A stretch of DNA of 34,908 bases from Synergistaceae bacterium (GCA_031288335.1 JAITRO010000126.1:1-34908); one strand, 5' to 3'. Positions 17,566 through 26,342 are shown, numbered from the stretch's first letter. Numbers and translations: made by a program. Notes: a model not told the origin generated them from the letters alone.

Positions 17566-19361
17566 AATTGTTGCCGGACATTGTGAATGAGCGGTTGAAA
17601 TTATATTTCAAGGGCTATGGGCCGTATTTTAGAGTGTTAAAATACTGCCGTCCTTATATAGATAAAATCATGCCGGCGTTTATCTGCGCGTGGGTCGCCT
17701 CGGCACTGGAGGCTGTGCCTCTCGTGGGTGTGAAGCTGGTCATCGACAAGGTGCTTTCCGACAAGAATTTCACGCTGATGTGCCTGATCGCCGGCGGCAT
17801 TCTTTTGATTACCATACTCAAGGTCGTTCTCTCCTACGTCAACACATACCTCATGACATGGGTCGGCAATAAGGTAATCATAGATATACGTATGCAGCTG
17901 TACGACAAGACGCAGAAGCTCTCTTTTCGTGTTCTCTACAAGAAACGCATAGGCGAGTTCATCTCGCGGATAACGAACGACGTCACGATGCTGCAGACCA
18001 TTCTCGTCCAGGTCGCGATGGATTTGTTCATTTGCTGCGCGAAAGCGGCGGCCATATTAATGACCATGATATACCTGAACTGGAGACTCACGATAATAGC
18101 CGGCATGATAATACCTGTGGCGTTTTTCACCATGAACAGAGTGGGGATGAGGCTTAGGTCCATAGGAGCTTCCATTCAGGAACAGGTGGCCCAGCTGTCG
18201 GCTGTGGCGATCGAAGCGCTTTCGGCGATACGCATAGTGCGGGCTTTCGCGACCGAGAGATTGGAATATGCCCAGTTCGACGAGAAGAACAGGGAGTTCT
18301 TCAGGGTCACCATCAAGGGCTCGCAGACGAGAGGGATGCTCGATGGCATCCTGGAGGTGGTTCAGTACGTGGCGTTGGTCATAGTGCTGATGGTCGGGGC
18401 TTATTTCGTGACATCGAGCGATCCCGCGTCGAGCTCGTTCACGACGGGCGATTTGATGTCGTTTTGCCTTGCGATCGGCACACTTGCCCGCCCGGTTCAA
18501 ATGATAGCGCGAACGCTGGCCCAACTGCGCGGCGGCATCGCCTCCGCCGACCGCGTGTTCGAGATACTCGACCAATCCGACGAAGTCCCGCTTGCCGAAC
18601 ATCCGGTGGTTCTCGGCCATATGCGGGGAGAAATAACTTTCGATGACGTATCGTTCGAATACGAGGAAGGAATAAAGGTCCTCGACGGCCTTAATTTCCA
18701 CATCGAACCCGGCGAGAGGATAGCGATAGTCGGCGTCACGGGAGCGGGCAAATCGACGATAATCGACCTGATACTGCGTTTCTACGACCCGACAGGCGGA
18801 AAGATATCGATCGACGGCGTCGATCTGAAGGAACTCGACATATATGATTACAGGCGAAAGATCGGCTTCGTTCCCCAAGATCCCGTGCTAATGAAGGGAA
18901 CGCTCGCCGGCAACATATCTTACGGCCTGGAAAACTGCACGGAGGATGAGATCGACAGAGCGGCACGAACAGCCGGCATAGCCGACTTCATCATGTCGCT
19001 TCCGAGGAAATACGAGTCGGAGGTCGGCGAGAGGGGCGTCACTCTCTCGGGAGGTCAGCGGCAGCGCGTGGCGATAGCCCGCGCGATAGTGAGAAACCCG
19101 GCCATATTGTTGATGGACGAAGCGACGTCGTCGCTCGACTCCCTCGTGGAGTCGCAGATACAGGGGGCGATGAACGAGGCCATGAAGGGAAGGACATCGA
19201 TAGTCATAGCCCACCGGCTGTCGACCATAAGGGAGTCCGACAGGATACTCGTCATATCGAACGGCGAAATTGTCGAGGAAGGGAGCCACGAGGAACTGTT
19301 GAAACTTCACGGGCACTATTACAATCTTCATTTGCTGCAAGCAGGGAGCAAGGTTGCCTGA
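17562..19361 (+). CDS. msbA: Lipid A export ABC transporter, ATP-binding/permease (MsbA type)
   Basis: Six-TM exporter domain, Walker A VGVTGAGKST, signature LSGGQRQRVAIARAIV, Walker B ILLMDEATSSLD; ATGA overlap with lpxB. Confidence 0.92.
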   Translation: MKLLPDIVNERLKLYFKGYGPYFRVLKYCRPYIDKIMPAFICAWVASALEAVPLVGVKLVIDKVLSDKNFTLMCLIAGGILLITILKVVLSYVNTYLMTWVGNKVIIDIRMQLYDKTQKLSFRVLYKKRIGEFISRITNDVTMLQTILVQVAMDLFICCAKAAAILMTMIYLNWRLTIIAGMIIPVAFFTMNRVGMRLRSIGASIQEQVAQLSAVAIEALSAIRIVRAFATERLEYAQFDEKNREFFRVTIKGSQTRGMLDGILEVVQYVALVIVLMVGAYFVTSSDPASSSFTTGDLMSFCLAIGTLARPVQMIARTLAQLRGGIASADRVFEILDQSDEVPLAEHPVVLGHMRGEITFDDVSFEYEEGIKVLDGLNFHIEPGERIAIVGVTGAGKSTIIDLILRFYDPTGGKISIDGVDLKELDIYDYRRKIGFVPQDPVLMKGTLAGNISYGLENCTEDEIDRAARTAGIADFIMSLPRKYESEVGERGVTLSGGQRQRVAIARAIVRNPAILLMDEATSSLDSLVESQIQGAMNEAMKGRTSIVIAHRLSTIRESDRILVISNGEIVEEGSHEELLKLHGHYYNLHLLQAGSKVA

Positions 19362-21750
19362 CATATTCGGAAGCTACCTGAGATACGCGAGAGGCGAGCC
19401 GAAAGGGCGTTCGGCATGGGATATTCTGCGCGTGCCGGGAGCTTTGTACCGTCCTCTGGTGACGGCAAGAAACACCCTCTACGACAGGGGAATCTTTCGC
19501 CGCCTCGAACCCCCGCTTCCCGTGATAAGCGTGGGAAACATCTGCAATGGAGGGACGAACAAGACTCCCATGGTCGATATGCTCGCGAGGAAGCTCACCG
19601 AGTTCGGCATATCGGTCGGCATCGTAAGCCGCGGCTACAGCGGCATGGTCAAGGAACCTCTGTGGGTCGGCCGGGGCGGGGTCAGTTCCGATCGCTCCGT
19701 CACCGGCGACGAGCCTCTGATGTTGGCCGAACATCTGCCGGACGTGAAGGTCGTCGTCTCGCGCGACCGATACGACGGCGTCCGGTACCTCCGAGAGCTT
19801 GGGGTTGAGGCGGTGGTCGCGGACGATGCCTTTCAGCACAGGAAGATGGGGCGCGACCTCGACATTGTGCTGGTGGATTCGACCTGTCCTTTCGGCAACG
19901 GGTATCTTTTCCCCGCCGGAATACTGCGCGAGAGCCTAGAATCGCTCGAACGCGCCGATATTGTGATACTGACGAAGGCCGAACAGGCAGGGGACAGATT
20001 GAACGAAATAAAGAATGAAATTTCGGCATGGGTTCCTCCCGAATTCATATTCACGGCGCGGGTGGAGATAGAGTCGTGGCTGGAGCTATCGAAGGACGGC
20101 CAGTATCTTTATGAACACGACGAGTGGGGCGGGACTCCGCCCGAGGGGAAGTTCATATCATTTTCGGCCATAGGCAACCCGCAGAGCTTTTACGGGTTTC
20201 TCAAATCCATGGGTCTGGATATGGCACAAAACCGCGCGTTCCGCGACCATCACAGGTTTACGTGGGCTGACATAGACCTGTTGGAGAGAATGGCCGCGGA
20301 AGCCGGCGCAAACGCGTTGGTGTGCACCGAGAAGGATCTCCAGAACATGCCGGATAACTCCGTCACCATCTTTCCGCTTTATATACCACGGATAAGGGTG
20401 TCGATCGACGAGGAGGAAAGGTTTTGGAAGTCCGCCGCGAGGATACTGAAACCAGAGATGGTCGTGGCGTCGAACGGCTACGGCGAGGACGCGATAGGTT
20501 CGCTTCTGGCCTCGCGTCTCAAGAAGCGCTTCCGCTGTGCCGAGGTCTCGGCTTTCTCGCTGGTCGGGGTCGGAAGGGAATATCGCAGCCGCGGGATAGA
20601 GGTGATCTCCCCCGACGCGGAAATGCCGAGCGGAGGCATCGTAAAATACTCGCTCAGGGAATTGCTGGGGGATTTCAGGCATGGCCTCCGGCGGCTGATA
20701 AAGAGACAGATAGAGGTGTGGCGGGAGTATGAGGGAAGGTTTCGGACGCCCATATGCGTGGGGGACGTGTATCTGTTGACGCATACACTCTGGGGACAGG
20801 GCTTGTCCCCTCTTCTTGTCGCCACCGCCAAGAGTGTGAAACTGCGCGGACACTGGATGGCCGAATGCCTGATGATGCGCCTCAGGGCGAGGCGCGTCTG
20901 GACGAGAGACGCCGAGACGGCGCGCGATCTGCGCCGCGTCGGTATCGACGCGGTATTTTGCGGCAATCCCATCATGGATCTCGCGCTCGAGTCGGACAAG
21001 AACGACGACCCATGGAACGGCATGGGACACCCTCGCGTGCTGCTGCTTCCGGGCAGCAGGCCCAGGGCCTACCGTGACGCCGGGATGCTGATGGACGCGG
21101 CGCGCCTGATATCCGAACACGTTGAGTGCGCCTTCCTCATGGTGCCGGCGCCGACGCTCGATATTCGCAGGATGCTGGAGGAAACCGGCTGCCGTCTCGG
21201 AGATAACGGATATGTTTCGGCGCCCGGAGTGGAAGTGGCCTTGCATACCGGTTCCGTCGCCTCCGCCGCGTACGGCGCGGATTTGCTCATAGGTTTTGGG
21301 GGCACCGCGAACCAGATTTCAGCGGGATTGGGGGTTCCTGTGCTGTCTGTTGCCGAACGTGGGAAGACGGTGCAGAAAAAATTGCTGAGGGACGCGGAAG
21401 TGTTGGTTCCGCCCGACGCGCGGTCGCTCGCCGACGAGGCGGTCAAGATATTGCACGACCCCGAGCGCCGTCTCGAAATGTCGCGCGCGGGCATAGAGAT
21501 CATGGGAGGCGCGGGGGCGCTCGATGCGGTGGTCGAATTTGCGGCCGGCGAGCTTGGCTGGGATGCCAGGTGTGATTTGTTCGAAAAACTGAGAGATATC
21601 TGGCTCATCGGAGAGGGTGGGCCGTTTGATGAAGATCGCGGCGGGCATTTGCCTGAAGAAAGCGGAGAAAGCAGGAAAAAATGGCAGATTCCGAAGCATT
21701 TGGCTTCCAGAGTGTCCAGGGTGATGAAAATTCTAAAAGTACCGAAATAG
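19354..21750 (+). CDS. lpxK: Fusion protein: N-terminal tetraacyldisaccharide 4'-kinase (LpxK) + C-terminal LpxB-like GT-B domain
   Basis: N-terminal LPVISVGNICNGGTNKTPMVDMLARKL...SRGYSG and VVADDAFQHRKMGRDLDIVLVD (LpxK); from ~20456 VVASNGYGEDAIGSLLASRLKKRF...GDVYLLTHTLW...LLLPGSRPRAYRD, resembling the lipid-A-disaccharide synthase-related family. 798 aa, uninterrupted. Confidence 0.9.
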   Translation: MPDIFGSYLRYARGEPKGRSAWDILRVPGALYRPLVTARNTLYDRGIFRRLEPPLPVISVGNICNGGTNKTPMVDMLARKLTEFGISVGIVSRGYSGMVKEPLWVGRGGVSSDRSVTGDEPLMLAEHLPDVKVVVSRDRYDGVRYLRELGVEAVVADDAFQHRKMGRDLDIVLVDSTCPFGNGYLFPAGILRESLESLERADIVILTKAEQAGDRLNEIKNEISAWVPPEFIFTARVEIESWLELSKDGQYLYEHDEWGGTPPEGKFISFSAIGNPQSFYGFLKSMGLDMAQNRAFRDHHRFTWADIDLLERMAAEAGANALVCTEKDLQNMPDNSVTIFPLYIPRIRVSIDEEERFWKSAARILKPEMVVASNGYGEDAIGSLLASRLKKRFRCAEVSAFSLVGVGREYRSRGIEVISPDAEMPSGGIVKYSLRELLGDFRHGLRRLIKRQIEVWREYEGRFRTPICVGDVYLLTHTLWGQGLSPLLVATAKSVKLRGHWMAECLMMRLRARRVWTRDAETARDLRRVGIDAVFCGNPIMDLALESDKNDDPWNGMGHPRVLLLPGSRPRAYRDAGMLMDAARLISEHVECAFLMVPAPTLDIRRMLEETGCRLGDNGYVSAPGVEVALHTGSVASAAYGADLLIGFGGTANQISAGLGVPVLSVAERGKTVQKKLLRDAEVLVPPDARSLADEAVKILHDPERRLEMSRAGIEIMGGAGALDAVVEFAAGELGWDARCDLFEKLRDIWLIGEGGPFDEDRGGHLPEESGESRKKWQIPKHLASRVSRVMKILKVPK

Positions 21751-22601
21751 CCGCCTCAAGTATTAAAATAGGCGCTTCGACGCTGGGCATAGGAGGAGAT
21801 AAGCTGGTGATAGCGGCGGGGCCCTGCGTGCTGGAATCGCTCGAGTTGGGCATACGCGTCGCCTCGGAACTCTCGCGGCTTTGCGCGAACCTCGGCCTGG
21901 GGTATATCTTCAAGGCGTCGTTCGACAAGGCCAATAGGACATCGATACGAAGCTGCCGCGGCCCGGGGCTCGAGACTGGTCTCAGATGGCTCGCGGAGAT
22001 CAAGCGCGTCACCGGCGCACCGATCCTGACCGACATTCACGAACCCGGCCAGGCAGAAGCGGCCGCCCGCGTCGCCGATATGCTCCAGATACCCGCGTTT
22101 CTCTGCCGTCAGACCGACTTGCTCGTTGCCGCGTCGCGGACGGGCCGTCCGCTGAACGTGAAAAAAGCGCAGTTTCTGGCCCCCGAGGACATGGCGTCCG
22201 TCCTCCAAAAGTGTTGGGAGTCGGGCGCATCGGGGGTCGTCCTGTGCGAGCGCGGAAGCTCCTTCGGTTACCATGAACTCGTGGTGGACTTTCGCTCTTT
22301 GGTCATAATGAGGCGATTGGGGGTTCCCGTAATGTTCGACGCCACCCACAGCGTTCAGAGCCCGGGGGGTCTGGGCGGCACGACCGGCGGCGACCGGAGA
22401 TTTGTCCTGCCTCTGGCCCGCGCCGCGCTAGGGATCGGTATCGACGCGCTGTTCATGGAGGTGCATCCCTCGCCGGACGAAGCGATGAGCGACGGCCCCA
22501 ACATGGTTCCCCTTGGTTCGATGCCTCGTGTGTTGGACGAGATCGCCGCCTTTGACGGATTGTCGAGGAAGCGCGGTTTTGCCGGTCTTGACTGGCAATG
22601 A
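21681..22601 (+). CDS. kdsA: 3-deoxy-8-phosphooctulonate (KDO-8-P) synthase
   Basis: VIAAGPCVLES, FKASFDKANRTSIRSCRGPG, PILTDIHEPGQAE, VMFDATHSVQSPGG; ~70-nt overlap with the upstream fusion ORF. Confidence 0.95.
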   Translation: MADSEAFGFQSVQGDENSKSTEIAASSIKIGASTLGIGGDKLVIAAGPCVLESLELGIRVASELSRLCANLGLGYIFKASFDKANRTSIRSCRGPGLETGLRWLAEIKRVTGAPILTDIHEPGQAEAAARVADMLQIPAFLCRQTDLLVAASRTGRPLNVKKAQFLAPEDMASVLQKCWESGASGVVLCERGSSFGYHELVVDFRSLVIMRRLGVPVMFDATHSVQSPGGLGGTTGGDRRFVLPLARAALGIGIDALFMEVHPSPDEAMSDGPNMVPLGSMPRVLDEIAAFDGLSRKRGFAGLDWQ

Positions 22602-22605
22602 CGAA

Positions 22606-22658
22606 AGAGTGTGCAGGGAGCTTGCTCCCTGCCGGGCTCAGCCTGAACCCGAGGTTTT
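22606..22658. repeat. Dispersed intergenic repeat, family A, copy 3 (right module only)
   Basis: GAGTGTGCAGGGAGCTTGCTCCCTGCCGGGCTCAGCCTGAACCCGAGGTTTT; matches the right half of 220-357 and 34089-34223. Confidence 0.65.
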
Positions 22659-22686
22659 GATCCTGTTAATGATGGAGGAGAATCGT

Positions 22687-23682
22687 TTGGAAAACGGAGC
22701 TTCTGCAAATATGACTGATGACGAGCTGAGGGCCGTATGTAAATCGATCCTGGAGGAGGAAGCCAACGCCATCCTCTCCGTGGCTTCCCGTTCGGGGAGA
22801 GATATCGTCCGAGCCGCGCGGATCCTTTCGTCGTGCGGCGGCAGGGTCGTGGTTTCGGGATTGGGAAAGTCGGGACACGTCGGCCGAAAGATAGCGGCCA
22901 CGTTCGCCTCGCTTGGGGTGCCGGCGTTTTTCCTCCACGCGGCGGAAGCCGCGCACGGCGACCTCGGCATGGTCTGCCGGGACGACGTGGGACTGCTCAT
23001 AAGCAACAGCGGCGAGACGGAGGAAGTCCTTTCCCTGCTGCCCTATTTCCGCAGGATCGGCGCTTCGGTGATAGCGATGACCGGGAAGCCGCGCTCGACT
23101 CTCGCCCAGAACGCGGACGTCACGATAGATACCGGCGTGGAGCGTGAGGCTGACCCGCTGGGGCTCGCGCCGACGGCGAGCACTTCCGTTCAGATGGCCG
23201 TCGGCGACGCCATAGCCGGGATATGCGCCAAGCTGCTTGGCATAGCGCCGGAGGATTTCGCCGTATTCCACCCCGGAGGGGCGCTCGGCAGGCGGCTCCT
23301 GCTTCGCGTGTCCGATCTGATGGGAGTGGGAAACTCCCTGCCCAAGACCCTCATCGGCGCCTCGGTTAGGGACGCTCTGTTCGAGATAACTAGCAAGGGA
23401 TATGGCGCCACCGTGATAGTTGACGAAAAGGACGAACTGCTCGGCATTTTCACCGACGGCGACCTCAGAAGGCTGATGGAACTTGAGGGCACGCAAGCCA
23501 TGGATCTGCCGGTCGATGCCGGAATGACGCGCAGCTGCCGCACTATCTCGCCCGAAAAACTCGCCGTCGAGGCGATGCGGATCATGGAGGGCGCGGAGAT
23601 CTCGGTTCTGATTGCCGTGGAGGGCAAAAAACCCGTGGGCATCATACACCTGCACGAAATATTGAAAGCCGGCGTTTCGTAG
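22687..23682 (+). CDS. kdsD: Arabinose-5-phosphate isomerase (KdsD/KpsF/GutQ family), SIS + two CBS domains
   Basis: VVVSGLGKSGHVGRKIAATFASLGVPAFFLHAAEAAHGDLGM; CBS pair at C-terminus. TTG 22687 has GGAGGAG at correct spacing; the longer ORF start (22513) would run through kdsA and the repeat. Confidence 0.92.
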   Translation: MENGASANMTDDELRAVCKSILEEEANAILSVASRSGRDIVRAARILSSCGGRVVVSGLGKSGHVGRKIAATFASLGVPAFFLHAAEAAHGDLGMVCRDDVGLLISNSGETEEVLSLLPYFRRIGASVIAMTGKPRSTLAQNADVTIDTGVEREADPLGLAPTASTSVQMAVGDAIAGICAKLLGIAPEDFAVFHPGGALGRRLLLRVSDLMGVGNSLPKTLIGASVRDALFEITSKGYGATVIVDEKDELLGIFTDGDLRRLMELEGTQAMDLPVDAGMTRSCRTISPEKLAVEAMRIMEGAEISVLIAVEGKKPVGIIHLHEILKAGVS

Positions 23683-23821
23683 GGAGAGATATCCGTGGAT
23701 TTTGGGTTACGCAGGCTGCCTTGGCAGAGTGAATCTTCCGGCGTACGCTGTGCCATTGTGATTATCACGGCACGGTGATAGAATAAAAACAAAGATTTTC
23801 TGAAGTGGTAGGTGATACGCA

Positions 23822-24484
23822 ATGACAACACAAGCGCGTGAACCGGAAATGGGTCTGACATTCGAGAAGGTCTGGGCGATGTTCCAGGAATCGGACCGGC
23901 GTATGCGGGAAGAATGGGAGCGGCGTATGCAGGAATGGGACATGCGTATGCAGGAATCTGACCGGCGTATGCAGGAATGGGACCGGCGTATGCATAAAAT
24001 GACCGAAGAAACTGACCGGCAAATAAAAGAGACCAACAAGCAGATTGGGAATTTGGGAAATCGTTTTGGAGAATTGGCTGAACATTTAGTGTCGCCCAAT
24101 ATCGTACAGAAGTTCAACGCCCTTGGCTTTCATTTCGACGATATTTCTTCCGGGCTGCGCAAAGTCATTGAGGACGAGGGCAGCGGACAAAAAATCGCGG
24201 AGTTCGATATCCTTCTGGAAAACGAGGAGTCCATCATCGGCGTTGAAGTAAAGACGAAGCCGTCTCGCGACGATGCGGCCGATCACGTGCGGCGCTTGAA
24301 GATACTTCGTCTCAACAGAGACAGGAAAGGCGACAAACGAAAAATCCACGGCGCTCTCGCCGGCGCCATTATGTCCGACACCGTTAAAACCGCTGCCCTC
24401 GAAGCGGGCCTTTACGTCATCATACAGACTGGAGACACTGTGAAGATCGACATCCCGGAGGGGTTTATTCCTAAAACCTGGTAG
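23822..24484 (+). CDS. Coiled-coil + PD-(D/E)XK nuclease-like protein (DUF3782-like)
   Basis: N-terminal heptad repeats (RRMQEWD), then IAEFDILLENEESIIGVEVKTKPSRDDAADHVRR, matching a D...ExK nuclease-like core. Confidence 0.75.
   Translation: MTTQAREPEMGLTFEKVWAMFQESDRRMREEWERRMQEWDMRMQESDRRMQEWDRRMHKMTEETDRQIKETNKQIGNLGNRFGELAEHLVSPNIVQKFNALGFHFDDISSGLRKVIEDEGSGQKIAEFDILLENEESIIGVEVKTKPSRDDAADHVRRLKILRLNRDRKGDKRKIHGALAGAIMSDTVKTAALEAGLYVIIQTGDTVKIDIPEGFIPKTW
23885..23992 (+). repeat. Tandem repeat, ~21-bp unit x5, in coding sequence
   Basis: Units CAGGAATCGGACCGGCGTATG, CGGGAAGAATGGGAGCGGCGTATG, CAGGAATGGGACATGCGTATG, CAGGAATCTGACCGGCGTATG, CAGGAATGGGACCGGCGTATG. Confidence 0.9.
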
Positions 24485-24499
24485 TATCCTGACACAATC

Positions 24500-24547
24500 A
24501 AAGCAGGTATGGCGCGCGACTGCCGTGCTATCTCGCCCGAAAAACTC
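24500..24547 (+). pseudogene. kdsD-like gene fragment (CBS region)
   Basis: Translates KAGMARDCRAISPEKL; 39/48 nt match to kdsD 23515-23562 (DAGMTRSCRTISPEKL), including 20 identical nt at the right end. Confidence 0.65.
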
Positions 24548-24646
24548 CTCGCGATTTTTTGTATATATCGTCACAAAATATGTGCCGTCTTGGGAATAAT
24601 CGTAATTTTTCAACCGATTTGGTTCTCGTTTCAGTAATTCATTCAT
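24548..24646 (-). pseudogene. Truncated RAYT (REP-associated tyrosine transposase / IS200-like) N-terminus
   Basis: Minus-strand MNELLKREPNRLKNYDYSQDGTYFVTIYTKNREE resembles RAYT N-termini; catalytic part absent, frame runs into the kdsD-like fragment. Confidence 0.7.
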
Positions 24647-24671
24647 ATTCGCCCTTCCCATCCCATCGTAG

Positions 24672-24690
24672 GGGCGGATATCATCCGCCC
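24672..24690. repeat. REP-like palindrome next to the RAYT remnant
   Basis: GGGCGGAT-ATC-ATCCGCCC, perfect 8-bp stem. Confidence 0.6.
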
Positions 24691-24892
24691 GTCAATCCTG
24701 CATTATCAGCCGGCCCATCAATTGTGACGTCTCTGCCTCTCTATTATGAAACTATTTCGGGGCCTCTCCGTCACACCAGTTTCGTTCCGTTTGGTGATGA
24801 TTGGCATCGTGGATGGCTGTGCTGTAACGGTGAGATTATCATAGTCCGGCGACAGGAAAATCTGCCTACTTGACAGCGGCGGAGCAATGTGA

Positions 24893-24924
24893 TAATTTGA
24901 AAACAGTTTTCATAATCTTTTTTT
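24893..24924 (+). terminator. Possible hairpin/terminator
   Basis: TGAAAAC-a-GTTTTCA followed by ATAATCTTTTTTTG. Confidence 0.3.
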
Positions 24925-25159
24925 GCGGATGGCAATTCGCACGAAGCGCGTTTGTGCTTGCGTGTAAGTTGTTTTTGACTGAAGGATGCCGAGGCCTAAA
25001 GAGAGTGAAATATTCGTCGTCCCGTTAGCCGGGCGGTAAGAGGGTGATTCCGACGGACAATTTTGACTGACGCAAGGTGCGCTGTTTCACGTCTGTTTCA
25101 ACGCGCGGATTTTGATTTTTTGTCCGCCGGACTGGATTTAAGTGCAGGAGGTAATTTTT

Positions 25160-25654
25160 GTGAAAAGAACCGCGTTCATGGCATTATTGTTCGCCGTCGC
25201 GCTGAGCGTCGCGGCGGGCGGTTTTCCCCGGACGGGCGAGTCGGCGGATTATTGGTATAACACCGTCGGTGCCGCTGACCTGGAGAACCCGCTTCATTTT
25301 GGTCAGCGGACCATCGTCCGCATTTCACAGCGAGGCCAAAATTATTTATTGACGTTCGCGGACGAGCAGTACATCGAGCCCGACGAACCGTCCGGCTATA
25401 CCGACAACGTGATCGCCGCGAGTATCACGGAGTTTTACGTGTACGATCCCATCAGCAGGAGCTATGTTGACTGCCTGAATCTGGCCAACAAAACCGCGCT
25501 CGTGCCCATCGGGTATAGTCAGAATATATCGGGCACCAGCATATTCTATTTACAGTGCCGGGCGGAGTTCGGCGTGACGTTCAAAAGGGACAGCAGCGAT
25601 CTGGGCGACATTAACTGGGATTTAGCGTATTTTAAACTCCCCGCGTTTTTTTAG
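25160..25654 (+). CDS. Small secreted protein, paralogue 1 (novel family)
   Basis: GTG start with CAGGAGG; signal peptide MALLFAVALSVAAGG; shares WYxTVxxxDLxNPxxFGQxTxV and C-terminal NIxGTxxFYLxC...NWxxxYFKxP with the next ORF. Confidence 0.75.
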   Translation: MKRTAFMALLFAVALSVAAGGFPRTGESADYWYNTVGAADLENPLHFGQRTIVRISQRGQNYLLTFADEQYIEPDEPSGYTDNVIAASITEFYVYDPISRSYVDCLNLANKTALVPIGYSQNISGTSIFYLQCRAEFGVTFKRDSSDLGDINWDLAYFKLPAFF

Positions 25655-25724
25655 GGAGTCGCTTACCGAGACGCGGAGAACGCGTCCAGGTCAGAGATTG
25701 TGTTATTGAGGAGGCAGTGAGCAA

Positions 25725-26342
25725 ATGAAAAGCAACTTTCACAAGATCGCGGTCATGGTTTTGGCGATCGCCGCACTTTCATTGTCCGCTGGGCTGACAG
25801 CCCACGCGGACAGCGCGTCCGGCTACGGCTACATAGGCGGCTACGAAGAACCGGCCGCGAACAGTCCGGGAACGGTTGGCTTGGATCCCGGCGAGCCCTG
25901 GTACCGAACCGTCACGTCCAACGACTTGACCAACCCGCCGTTCTTCGGCCAAAATACGGTGGTGGGGTACCTAGTGAGCGGCGACGTGCCCGCCAATGCC
26001 GAGCACATATTGGAACTGCACCCGGAGTTTTACCCCGACTGGGAAAAAGAAAAAGAAGCTCTGATTGAATCCTCAATCGTCGGGTTTTGGGTCTGGGATG
26101 GAACGAAATATGTAAATTGTCTCAACGGCAGCCTTGGGATAGTGCCTTACGAATATCGGCAGAATATTCCCGGCACGAACGTGTTTTATTTGCGGTGCAA
26201 CGTTCGTTTTGTGATGTCCTCCCAGTTGCAGAGCAGGCCGATATATGATGCTAACTGGGAGAACATGTACTTCAAAATCCCTCAGCTGTCCCCGTTACCG
26301 GAAGAACCGGCGACGGAATTGGCCGGACGCTCAGTGAGATAA
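25725..26342 (+). CDS. Small secreted protein, paralogue 2 (novel family)
   Basis: ATG start after GAGGAGG; signal peptide VMVLAIAALSLSAGLTAHA; WYRTVTSNDLTNPPFFGQNTVV and NIPGTNVFYLRC...ANWENMYFKIP. Confidence 0.78.
   Translation: MKSNFHKIAVMVLAIAALSLSAGLTAHADSASGYGYIGGYEEPAANSPGTVGLDPGEPWYRTVTSNDLTNPPFFGQNTVVGYLVSGDVPANAEHILELHPEFYPDWEKEKEALIESSIVGFWVWDGTKYVNCLNGSLGIVPYEYRQNIPGTNVFYLRCNVRFVMSSQLQSRPIYDANWENMYFKIPQLSPLPEEPATELAGRSVR

Noticed and set aside
22513-22686. N-terminal extension of the kdsD ORF
   Set aside because: Overlaps the kdsA 3' end and the family A half-repeat; TTG 22687 has an ideal RBS and begins at the conserved region.
23750-23773. Palindrome-like GTGCCATTGTGATTATCACGGCAC as an operator
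   Set aside because: Imperfect with a 3-nt bulge and no independent support.
23885-23992. Possible CRISPR-like array
   Set aside because: Units are contiguous with no spacers and lie in frame within a coding sequence; it is a heptad-coding tandem repeat.
24559-24873. 104-aa plus-strand ORF
   Set aside because: Covers the antisense of the RAYT remnant and the REP-like hairpin; no RBS or domain.
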